Shown: positions 37,046 through 49,156, numbered from the stretch's first letter. The stretch is DNA of 64,000 nucleotides from Diphasiastrum complanatum (GCA_029204225.1 CM055109.1:28414861-28478860), one strand, 5' to 3'. A program made the numbers and translations. The notes: generated by a model from the sequence alone, not told the origin.

Positions 37046-37165
37046 AGTAGCAGAGACATTGAATCTAGTCACAAAAATAACAGGGTTTTCATTATGGAAG
37101 GAAACCAAAGTTGAAATTTAGGTTTGGAACTGTTATAAAAGGATGTAACTCGTGGGAAGAGAAGA

Positions 37166-37248
<83 letters not shown>

Positions 37249-37576
37249 CTCAATCATGCTTATTCATGGTTCTCTTGGGTTCTACTATCCATTGGTGCAC
37301 TATACTTGTGATATTTTGCAATTTTGTGTGTAGAATGCTCATTAAATGCTAATTTTTAGTTCCACACATGTGAAATATGATAGATTACTATTTTTGTACA
37401 AAAAATAACTTCTTTTTATGTTTTCATTGAATTTTAATCAAAATCTATTAGAGTTTACATCTCATTTATAGAGTAGATGTTGATTTTAATACATTGGCAA
37501 TATTAGTGATTTGTTGTCTTTCTAACCCAAGATCATTTTATGGATTTGGATCTTAATTGATTTGAAATTCTTCACA
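37046..37576 (+). repeat. Copia 3' LTR, first 185 bp deleted
   Basis: Begins at agtagcagagacattg, matching the 5' LTR at about 34231. It has an intact TATA box (gttataaaagg, 37132-37142) and a (CT)n array (37170-37244) slightly longer than in the 5' LTR. The deletion junction shares the word agtag. Confidence 0.9.
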
Positions 37577-37699
37577 GGCCACACCCAGGCATTATCCACC
37601 TTTGCTTCCTTCACCTATGCATTCTCTTGTTATGTTTCTCTTTGTATGCACTTTGGTTCGTTCTATTGCTTTAAGTATATGCCCTATGTCTTATGCCTA

Positions 37700-38640
37700 T
37701 GCAAGAACTCCCTGCAACAAATGGTCATTGTCAGATCAGTCATAGACAATCAAGATGAAATGATGACGCTAATTTCAAGCTTGACAAGTACATACGAAAA
37801 CTAAGTAATGTTCATCACGACACACCCAAAGCTGACTCTATCAAGAGTCATTGCAAGTTGCTGCAAGAAGAAAATTGAAGGAACAGATCTTCCGGTCTCT
37901 CGAGTTGTTTTCTACACAAACAAGAGCTTAAACAAGTAGAAGAAGAAAGGCTCAATACAACAAAGATGGAATCAGAAGCTGACACAAAGTCAAGAGCAAT
38001 TGAATCCACCAACAAAGAAGGAACTATTCTACAGGTACTACAAATGAACCAACCACAAGATTCAAGATTGTCGGATACTAAAGGCCAAGAACAACATCAA
38101 AGACCAATCGAATCAGTAGCCAAATGCAGTTGTAGAGGTATCTCATCCCAATCAAAAAGTGAATCATGATGCTCTTATGACAAATCATCATAAAACATCT
38201 AATGATAGCTCTTGATTTTTTGATTCCGGAGCCACTCATCCATATCTGATGTTTTGAGTCCTATACGCCCTACAATACCAAAAGGTACTCTCACCTTGGA
38301 AACAATAGCAAGCAATGCTATCGAAGGTGAAGGCATTGTGATATTAAACTTTTCAAATGATCGATTCAAGCTATTGTCGAATGTCCTTCATGTACCTAAT
38401 CTATTGACTAATATGTTCTTTGTTAATAGAATCACATATCTAGGACATAAGGTAGAGTTCAAATCAGATCAATGTAAAGTTATTGATAAGATAAACAAGA
38501 TCCCAGCACTCGAAAAGAGGTTGGATACTTGTATAAATTAAGCCATTGCTATTCTGCTACCAATCAAACTTTGAATACTATTGTTCATATCAATAAAAGT
38601 TTACTTTGGCATTATAGATTGGTCATTTAATTTATGCATA
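37700..38640 (+). pseudogene. Copia gag/protease scrap
   Basis: Second half of gag (NSLQQMVIVRSVIDNQDEMM, TLISSLTSTYEN), a knuckle remnant near 38020-38070 (YRYYK, TNHKIQDC) and protease FFDSGATHPY at about 38220, followed by a gag-pre-integrase-like VLHVPNLLTNMFFVNRI. Frames shift repeatedly. The piece resembles the copies at 19.2 and 55.7 kb more than the element that ends at 37576. Confidence 0.75.
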
Positions 38641-38767
38641 TGTATCAGACATGTCTAAAGAATCCATTGCACTTGAACTCGACTATCCATATAAGAAATA
38701 ATTACGTAAATTTGAAATCAGGGCTCAGTGGCTTTGTAAAGATATCAGCCATCATTTCCTCTGCAAG

Positions 38768-40025
38768 TAGATGGGCAAGATTATGATGAGGGAGCACCCC
38801 AGCATTGTGTGGACACCCTGTGCTGCACATTGCATAGACTTGCTCATCCATGACTGTGTACACTTCCATGGATCAGAGAGATATAGTTTTTTCCATTTGT
38901 TGCTCCATGCTGCTAAACACATCTCAACTACTGTCTAAATTTTTTACTAGTTGTCTGTGTTGTAGGTCACTTCTACGGCCATGCACCTGGTCACTTTTGT
39001 CACTAGGAAGAGGCGTGTGCTAGCCCTATTCCGCACGTTCTCGACCTTGAACTTGAAGAAGCCAGCACCCACATGCTTGGAGTTTTACATATTGGTGCTA
39101 GAGCGATTGATAGTAGTGAAGGACGCATTGCGACAGATGGGTTACAGCGAGGCCTTCAAGGACTTCAGAGACATTGCACATGCGACATTTCTCCAATCCA
39201 CTATATTCGATGATGAGTTATGGACACATGATGAGGAGATTGTTGGGATCCTTCTACCCATTTTTAGAGTGCTGCGCCTGGTAGACCATGAGGGATGCAC
39301 TCTCGGTCTCATTTAGAAGCTCATAAACCACATCGGCCAGGAAATTTAGACATCAGCCTTGGAAGAGCACATCTATGACTCGTCAATGTCTAGTTTGTTG
39401 TTTCTCACCCAAGCTTGATATATTTCTTTTATGCTATGGTGCACTGTTTATTGTAATTTGTCTGCTGTAGGAGGGACGAGATTTCGGAGGTATGGGAGGC
39501 TAGATGAGACTACTTCCACCGACTCATCCACGTCATAGCCCACATGTTGCACCCCTTGTGGCACTCTACCCATGAGAGGGACGATTTGGAGTTGCATCAG
39601 GTATGGGTAGAGTACACGGAGTGTGTATGACCCAGACTAGGTACGTGTGAGAAATCGCTTGGTAGTCTAAATACTGCAATAGTGTACTCATTACTAGTGT
39701 CTGAATTCGAGGGGACTTACACGTACCATATTTTTTTTTTCTGTCAACAAGTTTGATGCTCGCTCAGATTGCACACCAACTGCTCACATTTGAGCGCTTC
39801 CAGTTTCCTTTCGATGGAGAGCAAAGTTAGCGGAGAGAGGATCAGCTCAGGCCCGCCATTACATGGTGGAGCTACCACAGGCGTAGCACAGGTGAGCTGC
39901 GACGATTGGCCAAGAGAGTCCTTGTACAAGACTGTTCAGCATCCGCTTATGAGCGGAATTGGAGCACTTGGGCCTTGTATCACACGCAAAAGAGGAGTTT
40001 GGATCACCTTGCTGGAGCGGAAGCT
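38768..40025 (+). pseudogene. hAT transposase remnant (DUF659-like plus dimerisation region)
   Basis: The reading starts KIMMREHPSIVWTPCAAHCI then DLLIHD, the DUF659/hAT core. A frame change leads to RVLALFRTF, KPAPTCLEFYILVLERL and KDALRQMGYSEAFKDF (38990-39180), then DEEIVGILLPIFRVLRLVDH. A further piece near 39480-39620 (VWEAR, HPLWHSTHERDDLELHQVW) and the C-terminal hAT dimerisation block (LRRLAKRVLVQDCSASAYER then NWSTWALYHTQKR, 39895-40005) complete the order. The BED finger and N-terminus are absent. Stops and shifts make it inactive. Confidence 0.85.
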
Positions 40026-40085
40026 TATAGTTTCATGGATGGATTTAGTGGTTACAACCAGGTTAACCAAGGAATGAAACCTAAT
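40019..40085 (+). pseudogene. 20-residue gypsy RT scrap fused to hAT tail
   Basis: AYSFMDGFSGYNQV follows the hAT block in the same frame. It matches the gypsy RT motif around the first catalytic Asp of the palm. It shows a breakpoint between two unrelated elements. Confidence 0.6.
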
Positions 40086-40344
40086 AAAGTAGCGTTATCT
40101 TTCTTTAACCTCCAAGCACTATCCATGCACAACTTGTGTTCTAGTATCAGAGAGTTTACCTCGTATGTATCTTCCTTAGGTGCATTTTTTAGATCTAAAT
40201 TTTTTTAAAGCAATTATATATAATTGAAGCCATATTGTTGAAGGAAGGACCTGGAAAGCGAATGATGTAGATTGTTGTTGGAAACTTACGTCAAGTAGCA
40301 ATGGTTAGTGGAATAATTGCAATGTACTTTGGTGCGTTTTTTAA

Positions 40345-40434
<90 letters not shown>

Positions 40435-40493
40435 AGGTTTTAGGGTTAGGATATTTTTAGGGTTTAAGGAAGAAAATAGCCATAAAATGAGGC

Positions 40494-40531
<38 letters not shown>
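40345..40531. repeat. (TG)n(GA)n arrays with telomere-like words between
   Basis: (TG)n at 40345-40362, (GA)n at 40362-40429 and (GA)n at 40499-40531. The 70 bp between contain ttttagggttagg and tttagggttt, words like the plant telomere repeat, but too few for an array. Confidence 0.9.
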
Positions 40532-40535
<4 letters not shown>

Positions 40536-41310
40536 TTGTGTGATATGTTGTGCAACATGAAATATGTAGGCAAGTAGCTAATGTTGTGGATCTAAATTTC
40601 ACATAAGTTTGAGTTTTTTTTAACTCTACCCAATCAATAAAAATTTGGGTTCCACCATAAAATATTTCATAGTTAGAGTTCCAATTTTCAAGGTGTAGGC
40701 TCAATTCCTGGCTACTGCATCTTATGATTGGAGCTTTTGTGGTGTGTGCGCACGCGCGTGCTCATGCACACACAAACACGTAAAGGGGGGTAAGTCAAGC
40801 TTACAGAAGTTATTTTTGTTAAACAATCATGCACATAGTTAGAAACGTTGTTTAGTGTCAAACTTAGAGTATGTGGGAGTCAGAGTTGGATAAGTGTGGT
40901 GTTCGTGGTAGGGAGGACTTGAGATAAAATTTAGACATGTATGCATAAGAGACATTTATGAGCCTATGAGCTCAAAAATTTGCAAACCCTTACGTTAATA
41001 TAGAGTGTAAAAATTGCACAAATTGGTGCAATTATGTCCACCCCATTAAAAAAAATAAAATATTTTTCTTACAATTTTCATCTACCCTGAAGTCTATCCA
41101 AAAAAGTGTCTGGTAAGCCACATGTACCTGATAGACGAAAACCAATATGGTGCTAGAGTTCTCACTCATTTCAAGACTTCTATCTCCACTATTTTCAAGA
41201 TTAGTTGGCTAAAGTTGCACTTGATGGTGGTAAGATAGTAGCCTCTACTCTAAATCTTGGATGTGCATACTTGTAGATATACAATGTTAATACTATTGGG
41301 GGCTTCTCTT
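40532..41310. other. non-coding stretch, no gene seen
   Basis: Includes a short alternating purine-pyrimidine run (gtgtgtgcgcacgcgcgtg near 40742-40760). Nothing else is supportable. Confidence 0.4.
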
Positions 41311-41350
41311 CATCCCAGGGTGGTGGTGGAGCAACCACCACCCTGGGATG
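41311..41350. repeat. perfect 16-bp hairpin, 8-nt loop
   Basis: Left arm catcccagggtggtgg (41311-41326), loop tggagcaa, right arm the exact reverse complement (41335-41350). It lies about 1 kb upstream of the spatacsin-like start codon. Confidence 0.9.
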
Positions 41351-42340
41351 AGAGTAGAGCACGAACTTTGAACAAGCTATGGCCCTTGGATGAGGGCAAG
41401 CATCCCCACTCTCATAGCAATCAGGGTCTCCTATGAACTTCCCCTACATTTTCTTTTCTCACCGTGATAATGCGAATATTTGAGAGCCGGGCAAAATGAA
41501 GTCACCACTAATCCCACATTGCCACATCAGTCATTATGAAAGGTCAAATAGTCCTTGAACTCCATATATGGGACTGGTCTCTTTGGATTTCTCTTATCTT
41601 ATTGGGACACATGGAGGTCCAAAATCACTAACATTCAGATTATGCCACGTGTCCATTGGGGGGGGGTTTTTTGCTCAGCATCCAAGGGGGGTCTCCACTT
41701 TCCTACTTCCTTTCTGCTCAGACTCAAAAGAGGGTTTCTTGTGCTGTGTATCTTTGATCTTTGGATGGATGCAGGATCTTGGGAGGAGGAACGGCAGGGC
41801 GCACAGCTTCTAGCTAGATTCAGCTCCCTGATTCTGAGGTGGGTTTTGCTCAATTTACTGCATAAGCGAACTAAATCACAATTCCAAGAGCTCAGATATA
41901 ACCCCTGTTTGTTGGTCAGTTTTTCTGGGTTTTTATCCAAGGATGGTTTTGAATGCTCTAACTATGTGCAAATAATGGATCTTCAGGTGGGTTTTTTCTT
42001 AGGGCCATTCGGGTTGTTCCTAAGGCCTCCATTTGGCATGAACCTTAGGGGTGGATTGAGGGAAAAAAGCTGAAAAATGATTGAGATTGGATTTTGGGTG
42101 GGGCAAATTGAGGAAATGAGTTTGTTTTCACTGGTGAAAAGGGTTTCGTGGATTGGTGAAAATGGTTTCTTCCGAACATGAGGAAGAACTGGATTGTGAG
42201 CTGTTGTGGATCAGCATTACTAGAAAACTAGTGGGCGCAATTTAGATCCTATCAATAAAGTTGTAATTAGGTCATGTGGGCAGTGCAATCAAGCATACTT
42301 GGGTGGAGTGGCAGATTAGAAGGTGAGCAATCTGTTGAAT
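41351..42340 (+). other. upstream region of the spatacsin-like gene
   Basis: Likely promoter and 5' untranslated region. No clear TATA box is visible (only a weak ccatatatgg near 41561). Open frames of 81-172 codons occur but carry no recognisable domain. Base composition becomes more GC-rich and less repetitive than the retroelement-rich sequence to the left. Confidence 0.45.
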
Positions 42341-44855
42341 ATGGAAGGGGATAACCAAAGGAGCAGGGACGAAAACAGCAATGAGCCAGCAATATTGCAG
42401 CTTTATGGATGGGCAGGCTCACCCCTTCCTGTGTCACATTTTGTTGCTGCCTCTTTGTCACCGTCCTTCGAAACCCTGCTACTTCTCTCAGTTGAGCAGG
42501 AGCTCATGCTTATGCCCCTTAGAGGTTCCTCTTCTCCTGCCTCGACTACATCCCCAGCAGAAGACACTTTCAAGACGCCAGGGACTTTTGCGTTGAAGCC
42601 TCAGTCTGATACATTATCTGCCTCGCCATTCGCTGCTGAGACACGGAGTCCTATGCTAAATTTCCCAGCTCAGGAGACTCCTTTTTTCACCCCCTCTTCC
42701 ACCCCCTTCTGGGATGGCCCACCAGAAAGCCCTTCCAATCAGCCAATGCCGTTGCCATCTTCAACCTCATTGCAATTTCCTTTCATCTCTGGAGTGTCTT
42801 CTTTTGCCTGGGGCTGCCTTGGTGATGGCTATGGTGATAACAGAAATTCAAGGACTTTCAAGGAGCTGCTCTTTATAGTAGGAAGCGAGGGGCTTGCTAT
42901 ACATGGGTTCATTCGGAAGATGGGGCGATCCGATGGCTTGCCGACGAGCACCTCTGAAGGGGGCATAAATAGGATTGGGGTTTCAAGGTCAGGAGACGAA
43001 TCAACTTCGAATGGAGGATCAAGCAAGGGCCAATGGAGGAATTGGGGTCTGTTAGGTTTAGCTGGAAATGTAAGGCATATGGTGCCCGAGGGGGTGGAAA
43101 CCACAACAAAATATAATGGACAAAATTTAAGATATAGAGAGGATGGGTATGATCGAGGCAAGAGAAAGGCCAGAGTGTTTGATAAAGACGAAGTAGATGA
43201 AATAGAGTGGCCACCAGACACTGGAGCGCCAAGTGCAGCAAATGACAGTACGATGCATTGTGCTAATAATGGTCTTGTAACTTTTGTTGTGGATACCGAA
43301 TTGAATCAGAGTAGGGATGGTCTGGAGCTAAGATTTCTTGAGCCACAGGTTTGGCCTTCCTCAGCAGAGATTGTCTCCTTTACTGTGCCATATGGTTCGG
43401 CTCCATTTTCTAGCTTGACAGCATTTGTGGAAGAAAATGGCAGAACAACAAATTCAAATTCATTAAGTTTGCAAACAGGTGGTTTATCCTCCAAAACGAC
43501 GGCCAATTCACCTATGAAGGATGACAAAGTTTATAGAATATCTAAATTATTTTCAAGTTCCTCCAGAAATCAGGTGGGGTTTGTACTGTCTGTAGAAAGC
43601 CATCTTTCCAGTGGTGGTGTTATAACTGGATCCTACGAGCACGACAAGCTGGGTGTACCAGAAACAGCAGAAGGTGATGGCAGCATGGAGGAAAGGTTTA
43701 GTCAGGAGGAGGGCTTTGTTCTGATTGCAACAGTGTATACATGGGGATTGAAATGGGTTTCATCTGTAAATCTGTGTGATGAGCTTTGCAGTACACTGCC
43801 ATTTCAGGCGTGGGTGGATTTTGCTCTGGCTGGTAATCAACTTCTGGGATTACAGCATGACGGAAGATTGTTTTCGTGGTCGGCTTTGTCTGGGAAATTA
43901 CTGACCTGCATCAATGTCATAACAGATTGTGGGTTGACAAGTGTGGGGGGATCTGAGGCAAATTTATTTCCTGAGCAAGGCAAAGGAACCAGGAAGCTCT
44001 TTCAATTTAGTAAGTTGGTTGTGTCAGAAACCTCCCTGCTGGCAGCTGCAATTGACAAGCATGGGCATACTTTCCTTGTTTCTGTGAATGATCGATCACC
44101 AAAGACAGGTAACTCCAGAATTGGCTTTCATGACACGCACATTGTCCCGAGCTGGGAGATAGCAGGATCACATGTAGGCATTGCGGAACCATCCAATTGT
44201 CGAGCCCATAGCTGCTGGCTAATGTCATTTGGCAGGGAAATAAATAGCCAGGATCGACACTTTGCTCGGATGAAGGCGTCCACCGAATACCGTGCCAGTG
44301 GGTTTACAACTAGATTAAGCTTATTGCATCAACGAAGTAGAAGGCCTTGTGCACCAAATGATCAGCCAGCACGAAAAATCTATTTTTCATCAGAGTGTGC
44401 TTCTTCCGTTGGCAATGTAGCTCTAAATCCCTATGGCCTTTCAAGATTGTTCTATTCCAAGGCATCGGGGCCCTCTATCGTGGTGCAGGATGCGTTACGT
44501 GTAATGGACTGTACATTTGATGAAAGGGAATTGGCACAGAAGCAGGCCATAGTGAATGCTGAAGTATTAGCCTTTGCTCATCAAGGGCTTTTATATCTAG
44601 TGCTGAGAACGGGTCTTCGGGTTGTTCTTCCCCCAGTGGCCATTCATTCAGCTTACACACGGATTGAAAAAGTGGGTCTTCAGGTTCGCTGGTGGCTGAC
44701 TGGTGCTGTGGATGGAACATTGTCAAACCTGCATGCAGCCTTAGTGCTTCCAATGCACGTGGGAGAAAGATTAGAATTATGGAAAATGGAAGTGCTTGAC
44801 AGAGCTCTCATCTATGATGGGCTTGAAGAAGCTGAGCATTTGTGTCTGCAGAATG
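42341..44855 (+). CDS. spatacsin (SPG11)-like protein, coding exon 1
   Basis: A single open frame of 838 codons plus one base. I take the ATG at 42341 (MEGDNQRSRDEN), because the in-frame GTG upstream is not a plant start. Motifs recalled from plant spatacsin-like proteins appear in order: AILQLYGW (about residue 17-24), a Ser/Pro-rich linker (60-145), ISGVSSFAWG (149-158), FKELLFIVGSEGLAIHGF (173-190), YTWGLKWVSSVN in the middle, and near the end WKMEVLDRALIYDGLEEAEH then LCLQNG. In animals spatacsin works with spastizin and AP-5 in late-endosome/lysosome sorting. Its N-terminus is thought to form a beta-propeller; the plant role is unknown. The exon ends at AAT-G before gtccgt, phase 1. No stop or frameshift. 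Known family members exceed 2000 residues, so this is only the N-terminal part. Confidence 0.85.
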
Positions 44856-44881
44856 GTCCGTCTGCTATGGCCCCCCCAGCG

Positions 44882-44884
<3 letters not shown>

Positions 44885-44942
<58 letters not shown>
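44885..44942. repeat. (CT)n microsatellite just inside intron 1
   Basis: About 29 CT units, starting 30 bp after the exon 1 donor. Without splicing, the frame would read through it as Ser-Leu repeats to a stop near 45050, which explains the longer open frame seen there. Confidence 0.95.
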
Positions 44943-44945
<3 letters not shown>

Positions 44946-47900
44946 ATCATAACATCTTTCGTTCCATGTACGTTTCCTTTAAGCAACCGTGTTTGGGTTT
45001 AGAGTTAAACCTTTCAGATTTTGCGCTCTTTTATTCACATGCCAGTACCTGATTCAAGGTTTGAATGAAGAGATTTGATTTTTTATTCGAATTTTATTTA
45101 TTGTTCTTTTTTGCGATTGCCAACTTCATTCGAATCTTAAAAACAAAAAGACACAATCTGAAACTATGAACCGAATGTTCAGGATCCTTCTTGTGAGCTT
45201 TGTTATGTACTTAAGTTGTAGCTTCATGTTCTTCAAGTGAAAGAAAGGTGCAGAATAGTTCTAATAAATTGGAAAGGTACAGAAGGCACATAGCATAGTC
45301 ACAATGAATTGTGTTCGAACATATTAGAATTGGTTCAGATTAAAATTTTACAGATCTTGGTTCAAGCCAGTTAATTCTCAAGTGTCACCAGGTGGCACGG
45401 TGAATATGGTTGCTAAAAATCTGTGCAACTAAAGGTTAAAAAAGTGATTTGAATCTTTTGACATGCTCATTCGTATCTCTGTTTTTTCTTATAACAAGTA
45501 AATTTTCAAGTTTTTAGCATGATCATGCTAACTCCCTAAAACCTTAAAAAACGTGGTTGCTCACAAAAAATATTAGGAATTTTTTTTCGAGAATTTGTTT
45601 TTCAATTTGAATCTTTTATACTCCGTTTAAAGTTTCACAATTCGAATATTTTGGTGACTATGGAACATATTTTCTGTACTGCTAACTTTGTAGACTCAGA
45701 AAAGCAGGGTATGATCTGAAACAAGCTACACAAAGATTTGAAACAATGCAATAGGATTATATTGAGCTAATAAACATCGTGAAGTAGCCATATGTACACC
45801 AAGCCAACCTAGTGGTCCTACTGTATCGTAGGAACGTAAAATTATCACCATTCTTCCTCTGAGGCGCTCTGTGCTTGAGGAAAGTGCATATACTAACAGG
45901 GACATCCCAGGAAAGCCATCCAAATTAAGCATGCATGCCACACAATTGGAGCATAAACTAGACTAATAGAATGCCAAGCTAGTTGTATCAACCAGGATTG
46001 CCATGTAGTATTAGTCATAAGTGGATATGGTGGTGTATGATGATCCCAAGATATCCGTAAGGTCAAGAAATGCCAATCACCAATACTGAAATGGAGCTAG
46101 CTGTACAGATCATGCATGCCATAGATGAACAAGGAAAAATGGATCTACAGGTCCAAACGGATCCCAAGCCAGTTGTTAGGATCAGGCATAACAATCAACA
46201 TCAACAGTAACTGGTGTCACCAAGATATAAAATAGAGGAGCAAAACTATTTGAATGTGAAATTCTCTCAATGGTCTGCCCGAGAAGTATTGAGAACTAAG
46301 GTCAAGTGTGCTAGTAACTGCTATGTCTGAAAGTGCCATTGTGAATGATACATATGTAGAAGTGCTGAAAGATTGTCATGTATAAGGACCACCAGAGGAG
46401 CACATACCTCCGTGAAAAATGCAGGAACAAAAAGGAGGAACATGTACTCTACCAAGAGTGTAGGAATCTGATTCGTAGGAAGATTATACTTGAAATATTA
46501 GACCTCTACTACATCGTTATCATCATGTTACCAATCCCATTCCTCTATAGATATTGCGTTATGCTCTAAATTCTCTTTGTAGACACAATCACTAATGTCT
46601 CATTGACTGAAATCCCCTCTTTAGGCTGGACACTAGTTTAGACTTGATATGAGTGAAAGCATATAAATGTGTTGTGTGAGATCTCTCGAAGTTCCACCTA
46701 TTTAGGGAATTAATTACCCAATATTCACGTCGTGGCAGTTGGGGGAATGCATGTACCTCATCATAGAAATATTGTGGTTCATCTATGACATTTGGAACAA
46801 TAGCAAAACTACGGACTACAGACTGTCCTATACACAAGCCTTTGCTGCAACTAGAACATCATATAATCCTCTACCCTATATCTGGTTGTCCCTCTACACA
46901 CATATGTTCTTCGTGACATATGCCTTGAACTTTTGCTGCATCTAGCAGATCATGTGCTAGCATCGTATTTCTAGTATCGTGTGACCTATGCCATATGCCA
47001 CATCCAAATGAAGCTATGTTCTATCTGGGATATCATGTGGCCCATGACAGATATCCTGATTGTGCATCTTGGCCAAATGAGTCTCCCATCTGGAATATCT
47101 TGTGGCCATGACATGATAATGCTGCCAAGCATTGGGTGTAGCATCCAAAGGAGTCTCCACAGAGTTTCATTGGAAGTAAATTACTGTAGGAAGATGATGG
47201 AATAGAAAAGGTTTCAGAAAATGTCACAAAAAGAATGAAAGTAAAGGAAGGTCCGGAAACTATAAAAAATTGAAACTGTGGATATTCTTATAAATGGACT
47301 CTAGTATTCAAATTCAAGATCTATAAAGTGTAATAGAGGGAAGCTCCCTTCTGTAGGAAACACATTGATATAAAATTTCCAGACTAAGACACAAATAAGC
47401 AGATAAAAGATGAAGTACCAAAAATGTGAAGAAACTTGGATGTGCAATACCTTGAGGCAGAAATGTCTGGACAATTTTTGAGCTGTGAAGTGCTATGAAT
47501 TGTTGAGGCAGCGAAGAATATAAAGATTCAGGATTCTTTGATAGAAAGCAGAATATTAACCTGTTGACCAAAGTTTGACTTGCAAGATATTGTGATCAAA
47601 AACTTTGAATGACAAGCTTTAAATAGCTCTGAAACTAGTCTAACTACAAAGAATGTGACTATCATTAAAAAGTCTGAATAATACCTTGCAAAAAAAAAGG
47701 ACTATTCACTTTGACCAAAGTTCAGATTAATTGCACTACTAGCAGGTCAAAATGGATAATAGATTTTAATGATTACAGCGGTAATGAACATGTAGATCCA
47801 CTCAAACGTTGAACAAGAATGTATTAGACGTAACCTAAAAGTACTTCTTTTGACTAGATTTTGATTATGTAATAACTGTCCAAAGAGAGCTTTGATCAAC

Positions 47901-48225
47901 TTGCCATTTGTCTCAAGGGATACACCTTGATTCAGCAGTCCGAAAAATGTAGTTGTTTTCCTTATGTTACTGCTGGAAAACACGGAAGAGAGGACGGTTA
48001 CCAAAGCTGGAAAATCAGGATTTCTATTAAATGATCAAAGAAAAATGATATGTCTCCTTGAAGTATATGTTGAGACCTAAATGTGATTCTCAGATTTCAA
48101 TTTTGATAATTGTAGAAAGGGGATAGAAAATTCTGTACAATGTCTCCCAAAAAGTAGGAGCTTTTAAATCTAACCAAGAGTATTTAGATCATTGAGAAAT
48201 CCAACCTCTGCCTGCCTTGGCAAGT

Positions 48226-48237
48226 GCTTTGATACCA
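48226..48237 (-). other. possible primer binding site in intron 1
   Basis: gctttgatacca, whose complement tggtatcaaagc matches the tRNA-iMet-type sites elsewhere in the window. No paired LTRs or coding remnant support it, so it may be chance. Confidence 0.3.
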
Positions 48238-49080
48238 AGTTATGATCTCAATCACAACTATGGGTTCTCATATGAACAATGGATTTTATAAGATGAAGCA
48301 AATACCTTTCTTTGACTAAGAATACTGAAAGAACATCAAATAGGGCCAGTAGTTGACCCTGTACTAGGAAGAGCCGTGAACCTGTTGCAAGTATTCAAAA
48401 ATGTGGGTTTCTTTTGTATGCGTGCATGTATTTATACTTTAATTGAAACATGTTACATAACCATGCTCATATGTTGGTTAAAGACCTTACACATCAATTT
48501 ATTTACATAAGGTATCCAGACCTAAACCATTTTTTGAAAAGTAAACACGTTCCATGAACTTACACAGCCCTATATTTGTTTTATTATATTTCAAATGAGA
48601 AATTATGGTTCCAACCTCGTTAGATTTCAATGCTAATATGTGTATGTTTTCCAATCACAGAGTTGTGAGTTTGTGTAAAATGCTTTAACAACTGATAAGA
48701 CGTGATTGCCTGTCAAAAGAACCACATAAATCTTCAATGTCTTTGTCTTTGAAAGCTATATGCTTGAAGATTCGCTGTTTATTTGGGCATGAGAGCCAAG
48801 ATGGTCAATTCCTTTTTTGAGGTTTTTGGAGGCATTTAAGCAATTGCTAATGTTTGACCTTTCTAGAATGCCATAGTCATTATTTCCTAAATCACCTTTT
48901 GAGATTTCATGTCTGGCAAATGTCATTATACCAATGAAATTTATGATTTGAGAATTTGATTCTAGAAGAAATTCCATTGCTTGGCATTTTTTTAACTCAA
49001 GAGAAAGGTGTGGAAATTGTGCTATTTAAGTTTATTTTGCACGTGTACTAGATTTGAATGTATCATGCAAAATTTTACAG

Positions 49081-49156
49081 GATGGAGTTTACAACTTGCG
49101 AAATTAAGGATGCTCCAACTATCTCTCCATTATCTTCGAGCTGATGAAATAGAGCG
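49081..49156 (+). CDS. spatacsin-like protein, coding exon 2
   Basis: A 76-bp exon between acag (49080) and gtaagt (49157). Joined to exon 1 it completes a Gly codon and reads WSLQLAKLRMLQLSLHYLRA then DEIER. This is an amphipathic helix block that continues the LCLQNG of exon 1 as in plant spatacsin-like proteins (ENGW...RMRRLQ...DEIER pattern). It enters with 2 bases of a split codon and leaves in phase 2. It is too short for ordinary gene finding and was found from the frame logic. Confidence 0.85.

Larger units (their letters stand above)
34045..37576 (+). mobile_element. Ty1/copia element with exact target duplication, internally deleted
   Basis: 5' LTR (34045-34744, TG...CA), primer site, gag, protease, gag-pre-integrase, the first part of integrase, then a jump straight into the 3' LTR at about 37045, which runs to 37576. 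Both flanks carry GGCCA, the 5-bp duplication Copia integrases make, so this is one real insertion. The missing part covers the rest of integrase, RT, RNase H, the purine tract and about 185 bp of the 3' LTR. A copy lacking its 3' LTR start could not have inserted this way, so the deletion came after insertion. The LTRs are still very similar, so the insertion is fairly young. Confidence 0.92.
44856..49080 (+). other. intron 1 of the spatacsin-like gene (4.2 kb)
   Basis: Donor gtccgt (44856) is a weak site that keeps the +5 G; acceptor aattttacag ends at 49080. A (CT)n array begins 30 bp into the intron. A minus-strand primer-site-like word lies at 48226-48237, hinting at an old LTR insertion, but no gag or pol motif was found. 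A polyA-like word in the middle may give short transcripts (inference). Confidence 0.8.

Noticed and set aside
40435-40470. Interstitial telomere repeat
   Set aside because: Only two or three TTTAGGG-like words, not a tandem array. The same applies to tagggttagggtt near 29623.
41555-42073. 172-codon open frame upstream of the spatacsin-like gene
   Set aside because: No recognisable domain; overlapping open frames occur on both strands. It fits 5' untranslated or promoter DNA better.
42323-42340. Upstream in-frame GTG as start of the spatacsin-like protein
   Set aside because: Plant nuclear genes start at ATG; the ATG at 42341 gives the expected short lead to the AILQL motif.
44856-45052. 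Unspliced extension of exon 1 with Ser-Leu repeats as real protein
   Set aside because: The family motif breaks off at LCLQN-G and resumes exactly in exon 2 at 49081, so this stretch is intron.
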